Shown piece by piece: positions 8,178 through 18,700 of a stretch of 43,354 nt of DNA (the stretch's first letter is position 1; each line of letters starts with the position of its first letter). The notes beneath the pieces were generated by a model that did no database searches, was not told the DNA's origin, and saw nothing but the letters and a program-made list of their open reading frames with translations. Source of the DNA: CAZIWX01 sp964543125. GTDB lineage: Bacteria; Fidelibacterota; UBA8477. Both the position numbers and the translations under genes were made by a program. The DNA lies in contig CAZIWX010000011.1 in the NCBI GenBank assembly GCA_964543125.1, positions 1 to 43,354 on the forward strand, written 5' to 3'.

Positions 8178-9845
8178 ATGGCACAGAAAAAACAATTTGG
8201 TGAATTCTTGGTCGATACCGGGCGGCTGTCCCGCGCCCAACTTGAGGACGCGCTCCGGTATCGTAAGCAACATAATATTTATCTGGGGAAAGCGGTTATC
8301 CAACTTGGGTTCATAGCTGAAGAAGATATGTCCAAGGCGTTGAGTGAGTTCCTGAAGGTTCCCTACCTGAAACTGGGCCGATATAATATTGATAATTCGG
8401 TGTTGGAACACATCCCCGAAACCATGGCTAAGCACTATAATATCCTACCCATTTTCGCCCTGGATAATTCTCTGACGGTAGCTACCAATGATCCGCTGGA
8501 TGTGGAAATGATTGATGACGTTAGTCATAGCACGGGTATGGATGTGAATCTGGTTATTTCCTCGGAATCTGATATCGAGCGGAGCATTGACCTGTATTAC
8601 AATGCCGAAAAATACAAAGCCCAGACGGAGAACGATCAAGGCCAACTCGTGGGACCCCGGGTCATTTCCCAGGAGATTGGGGAAGATCAAACGGCCATTG
8701 AAGCAGTGGATCTGCTGTTCGAAGAGGCGGTTCGAATTGGCGCCAGCGACATTCATATCGAACCCCGCCAGCAGGATGTCCGGGTGCGGTTCCGGGTGGA
8801 TGGTGTGCTTCAGGAATATTATACCTTGCCAAAGGCGTCCATTGCGCCGGTGATCTCCCGCGTGAAAGTGCTTTCCGGGATGGACATCTCTGAATCCCGC
8901 CGCCCCCAGGATGGACGATTCCACCTTGATCTCGCCGAAACGGATGTGGATGTGCGTAGTTCGAGTTATCCGACTACCAGTGGTGAAAAGATGGTGATGC
9001 GCATATTGGATTCGAGTAAAGGCAATATTGATTTGCATAAATTGGGATTTGCACCCCGGACATTAGAGCTCTGGAGGCGTTTGATTACCATGCCCAATGG
9101 TGTTGTGCTGGTGTCAGGACCGACCGGATCGGGTAAAACCACCACACTCTACGCAACCCTGAATGCCATTAATTCGGTGGAAACCAATATTGTGACGATT
9201 GAAGATCCGGTGGAATATCAGCTACCCGATATCAACCAAGCTCAGGTAAACGTGAAAGCCGGCGTTACTTTCGCGGCGGCGCTGCGATCGATTTTGCGCC
9301 AAGACCCGGACGTCATCATGGTGGGTGAAATCCGGGATCGCGATACGGCGGATTTGGCGGTGCGGTCAGCCTTGACCGGTCACCTGGTATTAAGTACAAT
9401 TCACACCAACGATGCCGCGGCAGGTTTTTCCCGGATCTTGGATATGGGAATCGATTCTTACCTTGTTGCCTCTACTGTCCGGGGAATTTTGGCTCAACGA
9501 CTTGTCCGCCGTCTCTGTCCCAGGTGTAAGCTGCCCCAAAAGCCAGACAAAGCCTTATTCGACGCTTTGAAATTTACGGGTAAAGCGGGGGATGCCTTTT
9601 TTGGTGCAGTGGGCTGTTTGCACTGTAAGAATACCGGCTACTTTGGTCGTGAGGCGGTGTATGAATTATTGATTCCGGATGAAACTATCATGGCTATGAT
9701 CAATGAGCATCGCACCGCCAGCGAAATTAAACGGGCTGCTGTTGAAAAAGGAATGGAAACATTGGCTGACGCAGCTCTTTACAAGGCAAAAAAAGGGCTC
9801 ACATCCCTCGATGAGGTGCTGAAAGTTTCTGCATCCATGGTATGA
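8178..9845 (+). CDS. pilB: PilB/GspE-type pilus extension ATPase
   Basis: 555 residues. It has the N-terminal MshEN/GspE_N region (about 1-150, starting KQFGEFLVDTGRLSRAQLED), a linker, then the secretion ATPase: VRIGASDIHIEPRQQDVRVR, Walker A GPTGSGKTTTLYATL (about 314), Asp box TIEDPVEYQL, Walker B DVIMVGEIRDRDTADLA and the His box TGHLVLSTIHTN. The zinc-binding CPRC and CLHC pair near residues 446-482 is typical of PilB/GspE and absent from PilT. It powers pilin polymerisation at the cytoplasmic face with PilC. A 61-base gap separates it from pilD and no strong Shine-Dalgarno is visible. It overlaps the next gene by four bases. Confidence 0.94.
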   Translation: MAQKKQFGEFLVDTGRLSRAQLEDALRYRKQHNIYLGKAVIQLGFIAEEDMSKALSEFLKVPYLKLGRYNIDNSVLEHIPETMAKHYNILPIFALDNSLTVATNDPLDVEMIDDVSHSTGMDVNLVISSESDIERSIDLYYNAEKYKAQTENDQGQLVGPRVISQEIGEDQTAIEAVDLLFEEAVRIGASDIHIEPRQQDVRVRFRVDGVLQEYYTLPKASIAPVISRVKVLSGMDISESRRPQDGRFHLDLAETDVDVRSSSYPTTSGEKMVMRILDSSKGNIDLHKLGFAPRTLELWRRLITMPNGVVLVSGPTGSGKTTTLYATLNAINSVETNIVTIEDPVEYQLPDINQAQVNVKAGVTFAAALRSILRQDPDVIMVGEIRDRDTADLAVRSALTGHLVLSTIHTNDAAAGFSRILDMGIDSYLVASTVRGILAQRLVRRLCPRCKLPQKPDKALFDALKFTGKAGDAFFGAVGCLHCKNTGYFGREAVYELLIPDETIMAMINEHRTASEIKRAAVEKGMETLADAALYKAKKGLTSLDEVLKVSASMV

Positions 9846-11203
9846 AATCTCTACTATGCACTCATAAAGCGAACGAGGATTTATCTCTTGACTGGCTGGA
9901 AAAGCAGGGGGAGCTGGTCCATGCGCGGGATTGGAGATCCGTTTTACAGTTTCTCGCCATCGAGTATTTTGATGCTGTTTTTCTCGATGTCCTGGCTGTC
10001 AAGGGTGATTACGAATTATTCCTTCACCGTTTAGAAAAACTCAAAGTCCATACACCGCTCATTTTATTTACATCCGACCTGACTCTGGATCTGGAATTTT
10101 TATTCATCCATCCTAACCTGTTTGGCTTCTTCTTTCAGCCGGAAAGCGCGGAAGCGGGCAAAGGCTGGGTTCAACGCATCAAGGCGTTTCAGAAATTATA
10201 TCAGGACACACCCAAACCTCAAAAACATTTGGTGCATCCGAAAGGCTTGGGTTCTTTTATCGGTAACAGTTTGGTAATGCTGGAATTATACCGATTGGTA
10301 CTGAAAGCCATTCAAACCGATTATACCATTCTGATTACCGGTTCCAGTGGAACGGGTAAAGAGGTCGCGGCCCAAAATATTCATCGGCATAGTAATCGTG
10401 AAAAATACCGGTTTGTCTCCATTAATTGTGCCGCCATACCGGATAATCTACTTGAAAGCGAGCTCTTCGGTTATGAACCCGGCGCTTTTACGGGTGCCCA
10501 AAAGTCTAAACCGGGGAAAATCGAACTGGCCGATCAAGGGACGTTGTTTCTGGATGAGATCGGCGATATGCCAACCCTGTTACAATCAAAACTACTCCGT
10601 GTTTTGGAAGAGCAACAAGTTGAACGTCTCGGTTCCCAGTCATCCAAGCAGGTGAATGTTCGGATTCTTGCAGCAACGAACCAGAATCTGTCAGCCTTGG
10701 TTGAGTCGGGTCGATTTAGGTCGGATTTATATTACCGGCTTAACGTGGTTCCCGTAAAAATGCCGGCGCTTAGCAAGCGCCGCGGCGATATTCCCTTGCT
10801 GGTTTGTCATTTTCTTAAAAAAATAATCAGCCAACAGGCGACCAAAATACGTGGTGTCGAGATCCATGCGCTGGATGCATTGCAGAAGCTTTCTTATCCA
10901 GGGCATGTCCGGGAGCTGGAAAACTTGGTGACCCGCCTCATGTTCCTATCCGATGGACGCCGGATCATGGCCAGTGACGTGGATCGCATTCATCAAGCCA
11001 CAGCCTTGCCAACCAAGGATTTGCAGCACCGGAATTTGGAAAACATGGAAATAAAACCACTCTGGCAAGCAGAAAAAGAGGCTATCGAGCTTGCGTTGAT
11101 CAAACTGGATGGCAATATTAGTCATGCGGCTAAAACGCTTGAGATTTCACGTAATGCTTTGTACCATAAAATTAAAGCCTATGGAATCGAGAAGATAAAA
11201 TAA
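9842..11203 (+). CDS. Sigma-54 dependent activator with degenerate receiver domain (PilR-like)
   Basis: 453 residues in three parts. The N-terminal 120 residues resemble a receiver but lack the acidic pair (SLLCTHKAN replaces LLVDDD) and have Gln where the conserved Lys should be (FFFQPES), while D49 (VFLDVL) remains. The AAA+ sigma-54 interaction domain has Walker A GSSGTGKEVAAQ, GAFTGA (ELFGYEPGAFTGAQ), Walker B GTLFLDEIGDM, and the arginine-finger segment FRSDLYYRLNVVPVKMP. The C-terminal Fis-type helix-turn-helix is ISHAAKTLEISRNALYHKI. It should activate sigma-54 promoters, probably for pilin or surface genes, and its receiver is probably not controlled by ordinary phosphorylation. It overlaps pilB by ATGA and abuts pilC. 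Confidence 0.93.
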   Translation: MKSLLCTHKANEDLSLDWLEKQGELVHARDWRSVLQFLAIEYFDAVFLDVLAVKGDYELFLHRLEKLKVHTPLILFTSDLTLDLEFLFIHPNLFGFFFQPESAEAGKGWVQRIKAFQKLYQDTPKPQKHLVHPKGLGSFIGNSLVMLELYRLVLKAIQTDYTILITGSSGTGKEVAAQNIHRHSNREKYRFVSINCAAIPDNLLESELFGYEPGAFTGAQKSKPGKIELADQGTLFLDEIGDMPTLLQSKLLRVLEEQQVERLGSQSSKQVNVRILAATNQNLSALVESGRFRSDLYYRLNVVPVKMPALSKRRGDIPLLVCHFLKKIISQQATKIRGVEIHALDALQKLSYPGHVRELENLVTRLMFLSDGRRIMASDVDRIHQATALPTKDLQHRNLENMEIKPLWQAEKEAIELALIKLDGNISHAAKTLEISRNALYHKIKAYGIEKIK

Positions 11204-12421
11204 ATGCCTGAGTATAATGTCAAATTATCTAATGCTGCCGGCGAAGTGCTGGAACAAACCATGGTAGCGGATACCAAATTTGATGTTTTTGACCTGGCGG
11301 ATGCCCGGGACATGATGGTTTTGCATATCAGCGAGGTGAAAGATGCCTCGCCGGGTATTACCAGCTTCTTGAACTCGTTTCGGAAAGTAAAGCCCAAAGA
11401 TTTGGAGCAATTTACTTCTCAGCTGGCTGCTATGTTACGGGCGGGCATTACCTTGATAGATAGCCTGGAAACGATTCACGAGCAGGTGGACAGCCCCTAT
11501 TTTAAAGAAGCTATTGCCTACATCACCGAAGAACTCAACAAGGGTTCCACTTTTTCAGATTCCATGACAAAATACCCAACCATTTTCCCCGAAGTTTATC
11601 GTGGAATGGTGATGGCGGGTGAAAAAGCCGGTGTGTTGGAACCCATTCTGCATCGTCTGGAAACGTATCTGCATTATGATAATCAGACCCGGGCGCGGAT
11701 CAAATCAGCCATGCGCTATCCTACTTTTGTGGCGATTGCTTTGGTTACCGGTTTCGTTGCCGTGATGGTTTTTGTTATTCCCCAGTTTGCAAAAATGTTC
11801 GCCGCACAAAATGTAACCTTACCATTGCCCACCCGAATCATGTTAGGGACCAGTGCGCTATTTGCTCATTACTGGTGGATTACGGGCCTGCTTGTGGTAT
11901 CCGCCATCGTTGGGTTGAAACTCTATTTTCGCACACCTGCGGGAAAATATGCATCCGACGTCCTGAAACTCCATATTCCGGTGTTCAAAGTGCTAACTAA
12001 AAAAAGCTTAATAGCCCGTTTCTCCCAATTGTTGGAAACTTTAAGCCGCTCCGGGATCCAGATTATTGAAGCCCTGCAGATTATATCCGGAACCATGGGC
12101 AATGCCGTGATGGCTAAAGAAATTTTGGATGCCCAAAAACAGGTTCTGCAAGGTGTTTCTCTCGCTGATGCGTTGAAGAGCAGCAAAATATTTCCCAAAA
12201 TGGTGCTGAAGATGATCAATGTGGGAGAAACTTCGGGCGCCCTGGATGAGATGTTGGGAAAGGTAGCAGAACAGTACGACGAAGATCTGAATCAAACCAT
12301 CAGCCGGCTTTCAGCGATGATCGAACCGATCATGACCGTGGTTATGGGTGCATTTTTACTTCTCATGGCACTGGGAATTTTCCTACCCATGTGGGGCATT
12401 TATGAAAATGCCCTGAAATAA
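11204..12421 (+). CDS. pilC: PilC/GspF-type inner-membrane platform protein
   Basis: 405 residues with an extra 60-residue N-terminal domain, then two T2SSF repeats. The first begins KPKDLEQFTSQLAAMLRAGI and contains YRGMVMAGEKAGVLEPIL. The second begins KSLIARFSQLLETLSRSGIQ and contains MINVGETSGALDEMLGKVAEQYDED. Three membrane helices are visible, the last at PIMTVVMGAFLLLMALGIFLPM. PilC sits at the base of the pilus and couples ATPase rotation to pilin insertion or removal. The start codon follows the activator stop directly. Confidence 0.95.
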   Translation: MPEYNVKLSNAAGEVLEQTMVADTKFDVFDLADARDMMVLHISEVKDASPGITSFLNSFRKVKPKDLEQFTSQLAAMLRAGITLIDSLETIHEQVDSPYFKEAIAYITEELNKGSTFSDSMTKYPTIFPEVYRGMVMAGEKAGVLEPILHRLETYLHYDNQTRARIKSAMRYPTFVAIALVTGFVAVMVFVIPQFAKMFAAQNVTLPLPTRIMLGTSALFAHYWWITGLLVVSAIVGLKLYFRTPAGKYASDVLKLHIPVFKVLTKKSLIARFSQLLETLSRSGIQIIEALQIISGTMGNAVMAKEILDAQKQVLQGVSLADALKSSKIFPKMVLKMINVGETSGALDEMLGKVAEQYDEDLNQTISRLSAMIEPIMTVVMGAFLLLMALGIFLPMWGIYENALK

Positions 12422-12430
12422 TAGGTGATC

Positions 12431-12568
12431 ATGTCTAAGAAACAGCCAAATAAGAAATCAAAGTTGAACTGGTTGATGCGCCGTCAATATCCGGCTTGGG
12501 TTTACATTCTTTTATTAGGAATCTGGGCCACCATCCTCTACTTCTATTTATTAACACTTACTTCCTAA
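12431..12568 (+). CDS. Small single-pass membrane protein, function unknown
   Basis: 45 residues, starting nine bases after the pilC stop with AGGTG six bases before ATG. A basic N-terminus (MSKKQPNKKSKLNWLMRR) precedes one hydrophobic helix (PAWVYILLLGIWATILYFYL) and a short LTLTS end, so it probably lies with its N-terminus in the cytoplasm. It is the last gene of the pilus operon. Positive-inside charge, good spacing and operon position argue that it is real. No family is recognised. A role as an accessory to the platform or motors is only suggested by position. Confidence 0.65.
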   Translation: MSKKQPNKKSKLNWLMRRQYPAWVYILLLGIWATILYFYLLTLTS

Positions 12569-12772
12569 CTTGCTTCCTGAATTTAGGTGGGTGTGACCAT
12601 AATCACCGAAAGGTTTTGAGTTTCACTTGCGATATTATTGCCGGCTATCTAAATTCAATTCAAGTGCCGCTTACCGTGCGATTCTGAAACCGGGGCTTGA
12701 CTGGGTTTAACAGTCCTGAGCTAAGGTATATGCCCGGAAGGGCGGCGAATCACTAAACATGACGAGGGGCCT
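12569..12772 (+). promoter_or_regulatory. Leader region of the giant exoprotein gene with RNA hairpin potential
   Basis: 204 bases without a convincing gene. Near its 3' end there is a hairpin at 12695-12721: GCT, bulge T, GACTG, seven-base loop, CAGTC, internal CTG, AGC. A second hairpin at 12732-12743 is GCCC-GGAA-GGGC, with a GNRA tetraloop. GAGGGG (12764-12769) just before ATG 12773 is the likely ribosome binding site. No T-run follows either hairpin, so a classical terminator is not supported. A structured 5' UTR or riboswitch-like element is possible, but it matches no class I can name. Confidence 0.4.
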
Positions 12773-15700
12773 ATGGTTTTGGGAGCTTCGAAGCTCAGGC
12801 ATGTTGACCGGTTAATTCGGATAATTATTATCACTTTTATAGCGGTTTTATATGAAAATGCCGCCGCCCAAACCTTTACTCAGGCTACCTCAGGACCGCT
12901 GGTAGGGGATGCGTCCTATTCCTCCAATCAGGCCTGGGGCGATTACGATGGTGATGGTGACCTGGATCTGTTCGTTACCACCTATAACGCCCCAGACCTT
13001 TTTTATACCAATAATGGTGGTGGCACTTTCACCCAGGTAACCACCGGTGCTTTGGTGCAGGCCGTAACGAGAGGCTATGCGGCGGCCTGGGGCGATTACG
13101 ACCAGGATGGCCGGCTGGACCTGTTTGTGGCACAGGTTGATAACTGGAATAATTTGCTTTATCACAACAACGGCGACGGCACCTTTTCAGCGATAACTTC
13201 AGGCGCCGTTGTGAGCGACGGCGGTAATTCCTATGCCGCTGCCTGGGCCGATTATGATCTGGATGGCGATCTGGACCTGTTCGTCGCCAATTACAATCAA
13301 AACAACTACCTCTATCGTAATAACGGCGATGGTACCTTCACCCGGGTCTCCGGTAGCACCCTTGAGGAAATCGGTGGACAAGCCTGTGCCTGGGCCGATT
13401 ACGATAATGACGGCGATCCGGATCTGCTGGTCCAGGAAAGCACGGCGCTCCGGCTGTTCAGAAACAACGGTGATGGCGGTTTTACCCGGATTTCCAGCGG
13501 AACTTTGCCTAATGTGGCTGGCGGCAGACCCTATTGGGGCGACTATGACAATGATGGTGATCCGGATGTCTTCATCGCCCGGGCAGACGCCAACGGACTC
13601 TACCGTAATACCGGCAACGGTAGTTTTACAGCCATCAGCGATCAGGCAATCGTCACCGATACCGGAACCAGCCGCGCCGCCGCCTGGGGCGACTTTGACA
13701 ATGATGGTGATTTAGATCTTTATGTAGCCAACGACGGGTCTAATTTTTATTACACCAACAATGGGGACGGAACCTTTACCCGGGTGACCACCGGCGCTTT
13801 TGTAACCAACAGCGATAATTCGTACACGGCCGCCGCGGTGGATGCCGATAATGATGGCGCCCTGGACCTGTTCGTCATCAACTATGCCGGAGAGAACAAC
13901 CAGTTTTATTCCAACGACGGAAATGCCAATCACTGGCTTCAGATCGATTTGTTGGGTGACCTGGATAATCCGGCCGGTATCAATGCCGAAATCAGGATTA
14001 AATCCACGACGGGTTGGCAAACCCGCCCGGTGTTTAGCACGGATGGCGCTCCACTCCGTGAGCATTTCGGTGTCGCTACCGCCGGGACCGTGGATTCAAT
14101 TGAGGTAAACTGGCCCCAGGGCACGCATCAGGTTACTACCGACCAGCTTGTCGATAACATAATCACCTTATCGCAAAATGCCGGCGCCCCCCGCAGCGTT
14201 AAGCTCACTGAAGACCCGACCCTCTCCACGAATTACAATGGCGAAAGCATTGCCTGGGGTGATTACGACAATGACGGGTATCCGGACCTGTTCATTGCTA
14301 CTTATAACGATGTTGACCGGTTGTATCATAACGCCGGCGATGGCACCTTTTCCGAGATAACCAGCGGCAATCTCGTCACCGCCACCACCCGCGGTATCGA
14401 CGCGGCCTGGGGTGATTACGATAATGACGGATTCCTGGACCTGTTCATTGCCCAGGCCGACAACTGGAATAATAAGCTTTACCACAATAACGGCAATGGC
14501 ACTTTTACCGGTATCATAACCGGAGCGATTGTCAGTTCGGGCGGTGACTCTTACGGTGCTGCCTGGATGGATTTCGACCAGGATGGCGACCTGGATCTGT
14601 ATGTATCCAACTGGAGCAATCAAACCAACTGGCTCTACCGTAACAACGGTGACGGCACTTTTACCAATCTTGCCGGTCTGGTAGTCACCACCGAAAATGG
14701 CTACTCGCGTCAAGCAGTCTGGGGCGATTATGACAACGATGGGGACCCGGACCTGTTCGTGGTTAATAATGGCAACAATTTTCTTTATAAAAATAATGGC
14801 GACGGCACTTTTGCACGGGTGCTTACCGGCGATATTGCCAACGATGTGGATAATTCTCTTACCGCCAGTTGGGGCGATATGGATAACGATGGCGACCTGG
14901 ACCTGTTCGTTGGCAATTACCAGGCTGGCAATGCTTTTTACCGTAACAATGGCAACGGAAGCTTCACCAAAATTACGACAGGTTCCATTGCTACCGGTGA
15001 TTTCGATTCTTATGGCAGCGTCTGGACGGATATCGACCAGGACGGCGATCAGGACTTGTACCTGGCCAATGGTGATGATGTAAACAACGCCCTTTACCGA
15101 AATCTCGGAGCGGGCACGTTCGAACGGGTTCTGACGGGTTCGGAAGAAAATACCTATGCCGGTCTCATTACTGACGGCGGTAATTCCCTGGACGCCGCCG
15201 TGGCTGACATTGATCAAAACGGAACCCCGGATATGGGGGTTGTGAATTACGGGACAACGCCCACAATTTATACTATTTCACCTACCGGCAACAATTGGAT
15301 TACCCTGAATCTGAGGGGAATATATTCCACCGTTCAACCCCTGGGCGCCCGGGTTCAGGCGTATGCGGATATTGGCGGCACGGAAACCCACCAGATGCTC
15401 GATCTACCGGGAAACAGCCAACCCGATGTCTTTATCGGACTGGGAGATGCCGCCGGTGTTGACAGTCTTGTCATTGAATGGCCCAGCGGCGCCGTGAATC
15501 GGCCAACAAGTTTTAGTCTGAATACAATCACCGATTACACCGAAACATCCACCCAGCCGCGCGTTTTTGATAAACTCATTACCGGTGGTATTTCAACAAC
15601 GGCTCTCAACGGGTACAGCGCCAGTTGGGGCGATTATGACGCCGATGGTGACGAGGATATCTTTATCACCGTCTATAATGGAAATAACTTTCTCTACCGC

Positions 15701-18700
15701 AACAATGGCGACGGCACCTTCTCCGGCATCACCACCGGAACAATTGTCTCGGAGACATCTAATAGTGTCGCCGGTGTTTGGGCCGATTATGACAATGACG
15801 GCTGGCTGGATCTGTTCGTTTCCAATGTCAGTCAAAACAACTATCTCTATCACAATGAGAGCGGCGCCTTTACGCGCATTACCAGTGGCGCGATTGTCAC
15901 CGATGGCGGCTCGTCCTGGGGCGCGGCCTGGGGTGATTATGACAACGACGGGGATGAAGACCTGTTCGTCGCCAACGATTATAATCAGTACAACAAACTC
16001 TATCGCAACAATGGCGACGGAACCTTCACGCCCATCGCAACCGGACCGGTGGCAACCGACCAGGAATCTTCCTACGGCGGCGCCTGGGGCGATTATAACA
16101 ATGACGGGGATTTGGACCTGTTTGTGGCCAATAATGGCGCCAATGCGCTCTATAATAACAATGGTGATGGGAGTTTCAGCCGGGTCGGTACCGGTGACAT
16201 TGCCAATGATGCGAATTACTCGGTTTCAGCCGCCTGGGGCGACCTGGATAACGATGGCGACCTGGACCTGTTCGTGGCCAATTACAATGACGGCGCCAAT
16301 GCTTTGGCGAATTATCTGTATCGAAATAACGGTGATGGAACCTTTACCAAAGTAACTTCGGGTCCGGTAGTGACCCAAACCCGCAATTCCTACGGCGGCG
16401 CCTGGGGTGATGTGGACAACGATGGTGATTTGGACCTGCTGGTTTCCCAGGCGGATGGCAACAACAGCCTGTTCCTGAACCAGGGCGACGGCACATTCGA
16501 GGCGCTACTGCCCGGAACGAATTATGGCCGCTTATCCGGTCCGGTGGTGGCCGATGGCGGGAACAGCACGGGTGCGGCCTTTGCCGATTATGACGACGAT
16601 GGTGATTTGGACCTGGTGGTTGTGAATTATGGTGAACCACCGGCGGTTTATACCGGAAATGGCAATAATGACGCCCATTGGCTGACCCTGAGTCTTCAGG
16701 GCCGGGCCTCCAATAGCAGAGCGACCGGGGCCAGGGTATCAATTGAAGCCGTCCTGAACGGCGCCACGGTTACCCAAACCCGCGAGGTGAATACTAATCC
16801 GTCCGGCTATGGCAGTCAGTCCAGCCCCCGGGTGCATTTCGGACTGGGCGCTGCCACGGTCATTTCGAGCCTGGAAATCCAGTGGCCCAGCGGCCAGATC
16901 TGGGATACAACCAATGTGGCCGTGGATCAACGCCTGGATATTCAGGAACCGGAAGTTTTAGCCCTGTTCGGAAAAGTGGCCGGCGATCCGGTAACGCAAG
17001 CCGGCGCCAATTCCTTGGGACTGGCCTGGGGTGACTATGACCAGGACGGCTATCCGGATTTGTTCGTCGCTAATTACAATGATTACAATGGTTTGTATCA
17101 TAATAACGGGGCCGGTTCATTTAGCCGCATTACGACCGGTGCGGTGGTTAATAGTTCCGGGAATGGTTACGGTGGAACCTGGGGTGATTACGATAATGAC
17201 GGCTATCCGGATTTGTATGTCGTGCGCATCAATCAAAATAACCTGCTCTACCACAATAATGGGGACGGTACCTTTACAAGCGTAACCTCCATTCCGCCCA
17301 CGAACTACAACTACTATAGTATGAATGCCGCCTGGGCCGACTACGACAACGATGGAGATTTGGACCTCTTTATTGCCAATGATTACAATCAGACGAATGA
17401 ACTCTATAATAATTTGGGAGGCGGTAGCTTTAGCGCAGTGAGTTCCGGCCCGATTGCCGAAGACCAGGCTTACTCCCGTACGGCCGCCTGGGTGGATTAC
17501 GATCTGGATGGCGATCCGGATCTGTTCGTGGCTAACTCAAACGGGCAACCCAACAATCTCTATCGGAACACTGGAACCGGCGGTTTTCAGCGTGTAACCG
17601 CCGGCGATATCGTAACCGCCGCGGAAAATTCTCAAACCGCCAGCTGGGGCGACTACGATAATGACGGATACCCCGACCTCTTTGTGGGAAATGACGCTTC
17701 TTCCGGGAACGCAGTGTACCATAACGCAGGGGACGGGACCTTTACCCGCGTCACCGCCGGAGCGCTTGTCACCGATCAGGCTGACAGTTGGGGCAGCGCC
17801 TGGGTCGATTTTGATGCCGATGGCGACCTGGACCTGTTCGTGGCCAATACGGATGCCAATAACGCGCTCTACATCAATCAGGGCGACGGCACTTTTCAGC
17901 GGGCCGAAGGTACCATGGCCGGGCAGATCGGCTCCATCATCACGGACGGTGGATCATCCCATGGCCTCGCCTGGGCCGACTATGACCTGAACGGCGCCCT
18001 GGATGTGGCGGTGGCGAATTACAACAGCGAAGGCAATTTTCTTTATAAAAACCGTGGGCTCGGCCGGGGCTGGATCGCAATCCGGCTCCATGGCACGGCG
18101 TCCAACCGGGATGGCTTCGGTGCAAAAGTAGAAGTAGTATCTACCATTGCGGGCGAATCCGTCCGGCAATACCGGCAGCTCTCCTCCCAATCGAGTTTCG
18201 GCGGCCAGGCGGCCGGTTTAGCTTACTTTGGTTTGGGGGCTGATAGCCTCCTCACCCAGCTCCGCATCACCTGGCCCAGTGGGGTTAGGTGGGATACTAC
18301 CGCTGTGGTGGGAAACCGGGTGCTGGATGTCATGGAAAATGCTCCGGAACCACTCTACACCCGCGTGACGGAAGGGGCAATCAGCACCGATGCCGGGTAT
18401 TCTCGCAGCGCCGGCTGGGCCGATTATGACAACGACGGCAACCTCGATCTGTATGTGGTGAATTATGGCAGCGCGAATTTTCTATACCACAACAACGGTG
18501 ATGGTACCCTGTCAAAGATCACAACCGGCGATCCGGTGAACCCCGGTCACAATTCTTTTTCCGCGGCCTGGGGCGATTACGACAACGATGGTGATCTTGA
18601 CCTGATGGTGGGGAATTACGGATACAACGACTTCTATCGCAATGATGGTTCCGGCGGTTTTTCGAATATTTCCATTACCTACGTCACAAACGTAAACAGA

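Noticed and set aside
12496..12687. A 63-codon frame after pilC
   Set aside because: It overlaps the better-supported 45-residue membrane protein in another frame, has no ribosome binding site, and looks like random sequence.
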